Shown: in pieces, positions 1 to 4,496 of the stretch
Layout of the letters: each line of letters begins with the position of its first letter
How positions within the stretch are numbered: the stretch's first letter is position 1
Assembly (NCBI GenBank): GCA_019236485.1
Contig: JAFAIY010000446.1
Location: forward strand, 1 to 5,992
DNA length: 5,992 bases
Reading direction: 5' to 3'
Source of the DNA: Comamonas sp.
Lineage (GTDB): Bacteria > Pseudomonadota > Gammaproteobacteria > Burkholderiales > Burkholderiaceae_C
Notes under the pieces: generated by a model
Told to the model about the DNA's origin: nothing
What the model saw: the letters and a program-made list of their open reading frames with translations, nothing else
Databases searched by the model: none
Program-made: the position numbers and the translations under genes

Positions 1-545
1 CAGATGATTGCGACCATGCAGAAGAAGTGGATGCGCCTGGCCATCTCATAGCCGCCAAGAAGTTCGCGCAGCAGCGGAAACTGGACCGACTTCCAGATGA
101 CGAGGCCGCTGAGCACCTGCAGCACGAGGTCCGCGATCACAAACAGATAGGCCGCGCGCTGCACCTGGTTGTAGTGGCCCAGGTCCGCATGCGATAGCCG
201 CGCCCTCAGTGCAAGCCAGGCATCGCGGAGCACGCCACGCAGGCTCACGGGCAGCATGCGGTGTGCAAATCTGCCGGTCGCGATATTGAGAAGCAGGTAG
301 GCGAGTCCGTTGAGTACGAACAGCCACATGCCGGCAAAATGCCATTGCAGCGCACCGGCAAGCCAGCCGCCCAAGGTGATGCCAGACGGAAATACGAAGT
401 CAAAAATGGGCGAAGCGTCGTAGATGCGCCAGCCGCTCATCACCATCACCAATACGGCCAGGGCGTTGATCCAGTGGGTAACGCGCAGCCATAGCGGCTG
501 CAGCGGCTTGCCAGGTTTTTTCGGTGGTGGTTTGAGTGAGGGCAT
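1..545 (-). CDS. Cytochrome b561-type di-heme membrane subunit (cytochrome b/b6 domain), C-terminus cut by window edge
   Basis: The reading frame stays open from an ATG at 545 down to base 1, giving 181 residues without a stop; the C-terminus lies outside the window. After a Pro/Lys-rich cytoplasmic start comes a hydrophobic helix (about residues 22-39) opening with the HWINAL motif, a second helix (about 68-88) with WHF, a polar loop, a third helix (about 131-150) and the start of a fourth with RIHFF. His24, His69 and His173 sit where the b561 / thiosulfate-reductase cytochrome b family (COG4117-like) places its heme b ligands. Such proteins carry electrons between quinones and a periplasmic partner, often a molybdopterin enzyme encoded next door; here that neighbour would lie left of base 1, which is inference. 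No clear Shine-Dalgarno precedes the ATG. An in-frame GTG slightly upstream is a less likely start. The gene is divergent from the response regulator at 641. Confidence 0.85.
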   Translation of the reverse strand, partial: MPSLKPPPKKPGKPLQPLWLRVTHWINALAVLVMVMSGWRIYDASPIFDFVFPSGITLGGWLAGALQWHFAGMWLFVLNGLAYLLLNIATGRFAHRMLPVSLRGVLRDAWLALRARLSHADLGHYNQVQRAAYLFVIADLVLQVLSGLVIWKSVQFPLLRELLGGYEMARRIHFFCMVAII

Positions 546-643
546 GAGCGCATTGTTCGGCGCGCCTGGTCTCGAAGTCCTCACCGAAAGTTCAAAAAAA
601 CGTGATACCTCGGCGCTCCGTGCTGCGCGAGAATGCGCTGATG
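543..643. repeat. Inverted repeat at the two divergent start codons, enclosing the shared promoter region
   Basis: CATGAGCGCATT (543-554) and AATGCGCTGATG (632-643) are reverse complements at 11 of 12 positions, including a perfect 8-base core (AGCGCATT / AATGCGCT). Each arm ends in a start codon: the cytochrome b ATG on the minus strand and the response regulator ATG on the plus strand. Both genes therefore have the same leader, AATGCGCT plus one base, directly before ATG. The sequence between the arms must hold the divergent promoters, but I find no convincing -35/-10 pair there. Confidence 0.6.
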
Positions 644-1351
644 GACACTCCCAAACGCATTCTGATCGTCGAGGACGATGGCAACATCGCCGAGCTTTTG
701 CGCATGCATTTGAGCGACGAAGGCTACGAGGTCGAGCATGTGGCCGACGGGATCCAGGGCCTTGCCGCGGTGGAGCGCGGAGGCTGGCATGCGCTGGTGC
801 TCGATCTGATGCTGCCCGGGGTGGACGGCCTTGAAATCTGCCGGCGCGCCCGTGCCATGGCTTACTACGTTCCCATCATCATCACCAGCGCCCGCTCGAG
901 CGAGGTGCACCGCATCCTGGGGCTGGAGCTGGGGGCGGATGACTATCTGGCCAAACCCTTCTCCGTCATGGAGTTGATCGCGCGCGTGCGGGCTCTGCTG
1001 CGCCGCAGCGACGCCCTGGCCCGCAATGCCAAGCTTGAAGCCGGCGTGCTCACCATAGGCGGGCTCAGCATCGATCCGATTGCGCGCGAAGCCCAGGTGG
1101 ACGGGCAGGCCGTCGAGCTTACGCCGCGCGAGTTCGACCTGCTGTACTTCTTTGCGCGCCAGCCAGGCAAGGTGTTCTCGCGGCTGGACCTGCTCAATCA
1201 GGTCTGGGGCTATCAGCACGACGGCTACGAGCACACGGTGAATACGCATATCAACCGGCTGCGGATCAAGATCGAGAAGAACCCGGCCGACCCCAAGCGC
1301 ATCCTCACGGTCTGGGGGCGCGGCTACAAGCTTGCAGAGGATGCCCTGTGA
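641..1351 (+). CDS. OmpR/PhoB-family two-component response regulator
   Basis: This 236-residue protein is a standard full-length winged-helix response regulator. The receiver domain (about residues 4-118) has the acidic pair Asp12/Asp13, phospho-acceptor Asp55 in VLDLMLPGVDG, Thr82 and the conserved Lys105 in the AKPF motif. The C-terminal DNA-binding domain (about 130-234) shows LTPREFDLLYFFARQPGKVFSR, the recognition-helix region around HTVNTHINRLRIKIE, and the terminal RGYKL wing. When phosphorylated by the kinase encoded next, it should dimerise and bind direct repeats near target promoters. The ATG at 641 is chosen because the conserved RILIVEDD strand begins five residues in. An in-frame GTG at 602 would add 13 residues unlike the family. 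No strong Shine-Dalgarno precedes 641. The stop TGA at 1349-1351 overlaps the kinase start. The divergent cytochrome b gene is a likely target (inference). Confidence 0.95.
   Translation: MDTPKRILIVEDDGNIAELLRMHLSDEGYEVEHVADGIQGLAAVERGGWHALVLDLMLPGVDGLEICRRARAMAYYVPIIITSARSSEVHRILGLELGADDYLAKPFSVMELIARVRALLRRSDALARNAKLEAGVLTIGGLSIDPIAREAQVDGQAVELTPREFDLLYFFARQPGKVFSRLDLLNQVWGYQHDGYEHTVNTHINRLRIKIEKNPADPKRILTVWGRGYKLAEDAL
1336..1340 (+). promoter_or_regulatory. Shine-Dalgarno AGAGG for the histidine kinase
   Basis: AGAGG lies inside the end of the regulator gene, 7 bases before GTG 1348, 10 before ATG 1351 and 13 before ATG 1354. The spacing favours the GTG, which forms a GTGA 4-base overlap with the regulator's stop and suggests coupled translation. 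Confidence 0.5.
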
Positions 1352-2829
1352 TGATGCAGCGCCTGTCACTTTCCCAGCGCCTGTCCGCGGTGTTTGTCGT
1401 GCTGCTGCTGGCCTGCTGCGCCGCTTCGGTGGCCCTGCAGATGCATGACAGCGAAAGGCACGAGCAGGAAGTCATCCAGAGGCTCTCGCAAGATCTGGCG
1501 CCGCAGATCGCCCGCTATCCCGAGCTGATGGAGCCGCAGGGGTTCAATCCTCCGGCGGTGCACGGGCTGTTCGACAAGCTCATGGCGGTGAACCCCAGCG
1601 TGGAGGTGTATCTGCTTGATATGCATGGGCATATCAAGTCGTATTCAGCTCCAGAGGGGGCGGTCAAGCGCCGGCAGGTGGATCTGGCGCCCGTGCTGCA
1701 GCTGCTGGGTGGTGGCGTGATGCCCATCTTTGGGGACGATCCACGCAGCCTTGAGGGTCGCAAGGTCTTCAGCGCGGCTCCGCTAAAGGTCGCGGGCCGC
1801 GATGTGGGCTATGTCTATGTGATTCTTCAAGGGGAGAGCCGGGAATCGCTGGCTGCCCACGTGAATCTTGGCAGTGCGGCGAATGCCATGCTGTGGTCCA
1901 TGGCTCTGGTTGCCTTGCTGGGCCTGGTCGCGGGACTCACGGCGTTTCGACTCATCACCCGCCCGCTGCGCATACTGACCGAAGCGGTACGCGGACTAGA
2001 GACACATGGCATGTCCTGGTTGCCGCAGGCCAGACCGCTGCTCAAGCAGGCCACACGTGGCGGCGGCGAGATTGCGTTGCTGAGCCAGAGCTTCGAGCGA
2101 CTGGTGCTGCGCACCGAGGAGCAATGGGAGGCGCTGCGCAGTCAGGATCAGCAGCGGCGGGAGCTTTTTGCCAATCTCTCGCATGATCTGCGCACGCCAC
2201 TGACCTCATTGCATGGCTATCTCGAGACCCTGCGCCTGAAGTCCGAGGTGCTGGAGCCGCAGGAGCAGCGCCGCTATCTCGATATTGCGCTGGAGCAGAG
2301 CCGCAAGGTCGGCCGCCTGGCCCAGGAAATGTTCGAGCTCGCGCGGCTGGAGTATGGCGTGGTCAAGCCGGAGATGGAGCAGTTCTTCCTCACCGATTTG
2401 CTGCAGGACGTGTTCCAGAAATTCGAGCTGGCGGTGGAAGCCAAGCAGCAGAGTCTGGCGGCGGAAATAGCACCGGGATTGCCGCCCATCACCGCCGATC
2501 TCGCGATGATGGAGCGCGTGCTGGTGAATTTGATCGACAACGCGGTACGTGCCGCGCCTGAACACGGAAAAATCACCGTGCAACTGCAGCCGCATGCCCA
2601 GGGCGGCATCGAGGTCACGGTGCGCGATACAGGGCCCGGCGTTGCCTCTGCGCTGCAGGAGCATCTGTTCGAGCGTCCGGCGTTCGCGGGCTTTGCCTTT
2701 GGACAGGGCGCTCGTTCCGGCGGCTTCGGGCTGATGATCGTCCATCGCATCCTGCAGTTGCACGAAAGCACGATCCGCTTGATACCGCAATCGGATGCCG
2801 GGGCGGCATTTCGGTTTGTGATTCGATGA
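1348..2829 (+). CDS. Membrane sensor histidine kinase (HAMP-HisKA-HATPase_c), partner of the upstream regulator
   Basis: The protein has 493 residues from GTG 1348 (ATG 1351 or 1354 would shorten it by one or two). Helix 1 spans about residues 12-30. A periplasmic sensor region of roughly 150 residues follows, then helix 2 (about 180-200), and a HAMP-like linker beginning at ITRPLRILTEAV. The HisKA H-box is NLSHDLRTPLTSLHGYLE, with His279 as the predicted phospho-site. The ATPase domain has the N-box (MERVLVNLIDNA, Asn394 and Asn398), the G1 box DTGPG (Asp427-Gly431), an F-box (LFERPAF) and the G2 box SGGFGLMIV (about 457-465). The G2 box differs from the usual GxGLGL by having Met for the last Gly. 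The sensor region contains VYLLDMHGHIKSY, resembling a PAS/Cache-type strand pair, but I cannot name the ligand. The gene forms an operon with the regulator and ends facing the LysR gene. Confidence 0.95.
   Translation: MMMQRLSLSQRLSAVFVVLLLACCAASVALQMHDSERHEQEVIQRLSQDLAPQIARYPELMEPQGFNPPAVHGLFDKLMAVNPSVEVYLLDMHGHIKSYSAPEGAVKRRQVDLAPVLQLLGGGVMPIFGDDPRSLEGRKVFSAAPLKVAGRDVGYVYVILQGESRESLAAHVNLGSAANAMLWSMALVALLGLVAGLTAFRLITRPLRILTEAVRGLETHGMSWLPQARPLLKQATRGGGEIALLSQSFERLVLRTEEQWEALRSQDQQRRELFANLSHDLRTPLTSLHGYLETLRLKSEVLEPQEQRRYLDIALEQSRKVGRLAQEMFELARLEYGVVKPEMEQFFLTDLLQDVFQKFELAVEAKQQSLAAEIAPGLPPITADLAMMERVLVNLIDNAVRAAPEHGKITVQLQPHAQGGIEVTVRDTGPGVASALQEHLFERPAFAGFAFGQGARSGGFGLMIVHRILQLHESTIRLIPQSDAGAAFRFVIR
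1615..1638. repeat. Perfect 10-bp-arm inverted repeat (hairpin) inside the kinase gene
   Basis: CTTGATATGC (1615-1624) and GCATATCAAG (1629-1638) are exact reverse complements separated by the 4-base loop ATGG. In RNA the flanking G1614 and U1639 could add a wobble pair. The repeat encodes residues 90-97 (LDMHGHIK) of the periplasmic sensor region, so part of the symmetry may come from the protein sequence. No T-run follows, so it is not an intrinsic terminator on either strand. Confidence 0.7.
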
Positions 2830-2918
2830 AACCCGGGACCATCTGCTCGACATCTGACGCAGGTTCTCAGCGTAGAAAAGACGAGCAGCCGCCGATCAAG
2901 ACATAAATAAGACAAGGG
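2830..2918. other. Convergent intergenic gap between kinase and LysR genes
   Basis: These 89 bases separate the plus-strand kinase stop (TGA 2827-2829) from the minus-strand LysR stop (TAG, 2921-2919). The only symmetry I find is CTGCTCG (2843-2849) against CGAGCAG (2882-2888), with a 32-base loop and no T-tract. I therefore do not call a terminator, although one would be expected here for tail-to-tail genes. Confidence 0.5.
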
Positions 2919-3863
2919 CTAGGTCACGGGCGCTATGGCCCATACGCTAGTTTGGACAAGCGCGTTGCGCTGCACATGCTGGATCAGGAAATCAAGAAAT
3001 ATCCGGGTCTTGAGAGGCAAATGCGTGCGGTGCGGGTAATAGGCATAAAAGCCTGGGAAGCTTGCCCAATAGGGTTTCAGCACCTCAACCAGCTGGCCGG
3101 AATCGAATGCGTCGGCCATGGACTCGCGCCAGCCGGTGACCAGGCCGATGCCATCCAGGGCCGCGCGCATGGCCGTAGCGCCATGGTTGACGGTCAGCGG
3201 CCCGCTCACGGCCCGTTCGCAGAGCTTGCCGTCGATATTGAATTCCCACTTGTAGACTGCGCCGCTGCTGCTCATGCGGTAGTTGATGCATAAGTGTTGC
3301 TCCAGCTCGTCAGGGTGCTGAGGCATGCCGTGCGTTCCGAGATAGGCAGGGGACGCGCCAAAGCACATGGTCAAGTCCTGGGTCAGTGGCACGGCAACCA
3401 TATCCCCCTCCAGCGATTCGCCATTGCGTATGCCGATGTCAAACCCTTCCCGCACGATGTCCACAAAGCCATCGTCATAGATCAGCTCGACATGAATATG
3501 CGGATGGTGTGCAAAGAACTCGGCGAGCATGGGCTCGACCAGCACCTGGCCCGCGGGGTGGGAGATGGTCAGGCGCAGCGTGCCGCCTTCGACGCCCGCC
3601 TTGAGCTGAAGATCTTCGGTCGCCTCGCGCAGATTGGAGAGAGCAGGGGAGATGCGCTCCAGATAGATTCTTCCTGCCTCTGTCAGATTGACACTGCGCG
3701 TGGTTCGATCAAACAAGCGCACATCCAGACGGGTTTCCAGCTTTTTGATGGTTTGGGACAGTGCAGCCGGCGTGACCCCCATGGCGTGGGCAGCATAGGT
3801 CAGGCTGCGATGCTGGGCCACTTGCTCAAAGGCCGCCAGAGAGGCGAGTATTTCGGGCTTCAT
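2919..3863 (-). CDS. LysR-type transcriptional regulator, CrgA/DmlR-like subgroup
   Basis: The 314-residue length is normal for the family. The N-terminal winged helix-turn-helix (about residues 5-62) reads LASLAAFEQVAQHRSLTYAA, then VTPAALSQTIKKLE and the LFDRTTRSVNLTEAG wing. The effector-binding domain (about 92-300) starts at GGTLRLTISHPAG and has DDGFVDIVREGFDIGIRNG, typical of the CrgA-like substrate-binding fold. The ATG at 3863 is chosen because the helix-turn-helix begins a few residues in. The frame stays open much further upstream, to 4292, but that stretch overlaps the oppositely oriented [2Fe-2S] gene and does not resemble a LysR N-terminus. No good ribosome site precedes the ATG. 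The gene is divergent from the molybdenum hydroxylase operon, the classic LysR layout, so it probably controls that operon and itself in response to the substrate or a product (inference). Confidence 0.93.
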   Translation of the reverse strand: MKPEILASLAAFEQVAQHRSLTYAAHAMGVTPAALSQTIKKLETRLDVRLFDRTTRSVNLTEAGRIYLERISPALSNLREATEDLQLKAGVEGGTLRLTISHPAGQVLVEPMLAEFFAHHPHIHVELIYDDGFVDIVREGFDIGIRNGESLEGDMVAVPLTQDLTMCFGASPAYLGTHGMPQHPDELEQHLCINYRMSSSGAVYKWEFNIDGKLCERAVSGPLTVNHGATAMRAALDGIGLVTGWRESMADAFDSGQLVEVLKPYWASFPGFYAYYPHRTHLPLKTRIFLDFLIQHVQRNALVQTSVWAIAPVT

Positions 3864-3874
3864 GCCGGGTATTT

Positions 3875-3889
3875 TTAAGCGAAACTTAA
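3875..3889. promoter_or_regulatory. Candidate LysR-box operator (T-N11-A dyad)
   Basis: TTAAGCGAAACTTAA has perfect 5-base arms (TTAAG / CTTAA) around a 5-base centre and contains the T-N11-A pattern of LysR-type binding sites. It starts 12 bases upstream of the regulator's own ATG and 126 bases before the oxidoreductase start, a position suited to autoregulation as well as to a recognition site for the divergent operon. Confidence 0.55.
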
Positions 3890-3999
3890 TAACGTAAATA
3901 GATTGGCCGGCTTTTTCTTTTGCATTGCCTGGCGCACACTGCGTTCTGTCTCGCGCGACGCACCTGCTCGTGTGGCGGCTCCTGTGTTGAACAGCAAAC

Positions 4000-4006
4000 A
4001 AGAAAG
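4000..4006 (+). promoter_or_regulatory. Weak Shine-Dalgarno AAGAAAG for the [2Fe-2S] subunit
   Basis: AAGAAAG matches AAGGAGG at five of seven bases and lies 8 bases before ATG 4015. It is the only reasonable ribosome site there and supports that start. Confidence 0.4.
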
Positions 4007-4014
4007 CACTCCCC

Positions 4015-4479
4015 ATGCCCGTCCAATTCACTCTCAACGGCAAGCCCGCATCGGTCGATGTGGATCCATCAACGCCCATCCTCTGGACCTTGCGCGACAC
4101 GCTGGGTATGACCGGAACCAAGTTTGGCTGCGGCATGGCCATGTGTGGTGCGTGCACCGTGCATCTGAACGGCCAGGCCATTCGCTCGTGCATCACGCCC
4201 ATCTCGGCGGCGCAAGGGCAAAAAATCAGCACCATCGAGGCGCAGGCCGCCGACAAGGTGGGCAAGGCGGTTGAGGACGCCTGGGTGCGCAACGATGTGG
4301 CGCAATGCGGTTACTGCCAAAGCGGGCAGATCATGAGCGCGACCGCGCTGCTCAAAAGCAATCGTCAGCCCAGCGATGCGGATATCGATGCGGCCATGGC
4401 GGGCAATATCTGCCGCTGCGGAACCTATGCACGCATCCGCGCCGCCATCCACGATGCAGCCAAGACCCTGTCGGCCTAA
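4015..4479 (+). CDS. iorA: [2Fe-2S]-cluster small subunit of a xanthine oxidase-family molybdenum hydroxylase (IorA-like)
   Basis: This 154-residue protein has the usual length and both cluster domains of the family's small subunit. The N-terminal plant-ferredoxin-type domain binds one [2Fe-2S] cluster through Cys39, Cys44, Cys47 and Cys59 (motif GCGMAMCGACTVHLNG...RSC). The C-terminal helical domain binds the second through Cys98 and Cys101 (QCGYCQSGQ) and Cys133 and Cys135 (NICRCGTYARIR). It passes electrons from the molybdenum centre of the large subunit, encoded 17 bases downstream, to an outside acceptor. It has no signal peptide, so if the enzyme is periplasmic it must be carried out bound to the Tat-tagged large subunit. 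There is no FAD-subunit gene between the two, as in IorAB of Brevundimonas. The symbol marks the subfamily; whether the substrate is isoquinoline, another N-heterocycle or an aldehyde cannot be read from this sequence. Confidence 0.93.
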   Translation: MPVQFTLNGKPASVDVDPSTPILWTLRDTLGMTGTKFGCGMAMCGACTVHLNGQAIRSCITPISAAQGQKISTIEAQAADKVGKAVEDAWVRNDVAQCGYCQSGQIMSATALLKSNRQPSDADIDAAMAGNICRCGTYARIRAAIHDAAKTLSA

Positions 4480-4482
4480 GAG

Positions 4483-4488
4483 AAGGAG
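4483..4488 (+). promoter_or_regulatory. Strong Shine-Dalgarno AAGGAG for the large subunit
   Basis: AAGGAG sits in the 17-base gap after the small-subunit stop, 8 bases before ATG 4497. It fixes the large-subunit start, and with it the roughly 30-residue stretch before the twin-arginine motif. Confidence 0.85.
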
Positions 4489-4496
4489 TACATCCC

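Larger units (their letters stand above)
3864..4014. promoter_or_regulatory. Divergent promoter region between LysR gene and oxidoreductase operon
   Basis: This 151-base region must carry promoters for both directions. The part next to the LysR gene (about 3871-3905) is distinctly AT-rich compared with the flanking genes and contains the T-N11-A dyad. Closer to the operon lie two weaker symmetries: TGCGT (3940-3944) against ACGCA (3958-3962), and TGTTGAACA (3985-3993). I cannot assign a confident sigma-70 -35/-10 pair on either strand. Confidence 0.6.

Noticed and set aside
581..1369. A 262-codon open frame antisense to the response regulator
   Set aside because: The plus-strand regulator has every receiver and winged-helix motif; the antisense product shows none and has no ribosome site that I can see.
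2843..2888. Possible bidirectional terminator (CTGCTCG / CGAGCAG)
   Set aside because: The stem is only 7 bp with a 32-base loop and no T-run on either side.
2206..2915. Two overlapping minus-strand open frames opposite the end of the kinase gene
   Set aside because: They overlap each other and the HisKA/HATPase coding region, and their translations are low-complexity Arg/Ser/Leu/His-rich without motifs.
3294..3878. A 194-codon plus-strand frame opposite the LysR gene
   Set aside because: The minus strand encodes a complete LysR protein of normal length; the plus-strand product matches nothing I recognise.
3920..3950. Possible -35 TTGCAT / -10 TTCTGT promoter for the oxidoreductase operon
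   Set aside because: The -10 element is a poor match and the region is GC-rich, so I cannot separate it from background.
3951..3958. 8-base palindrome TCGCGCGA in the divergent promoter region
   Set aside because: Short GC palindromes like this are common by chance in DNA of this composition, and nothing ties it to a known operator.
3864..4292. N-terminal extension of the LysR protein by 143 codons
   Set aside because: It would cross the divergent promoter and the [2Fe-2S] gene on the opposite strand, and it precedes a normal LysR N-terminus. It is merely the absence of a stop codon.
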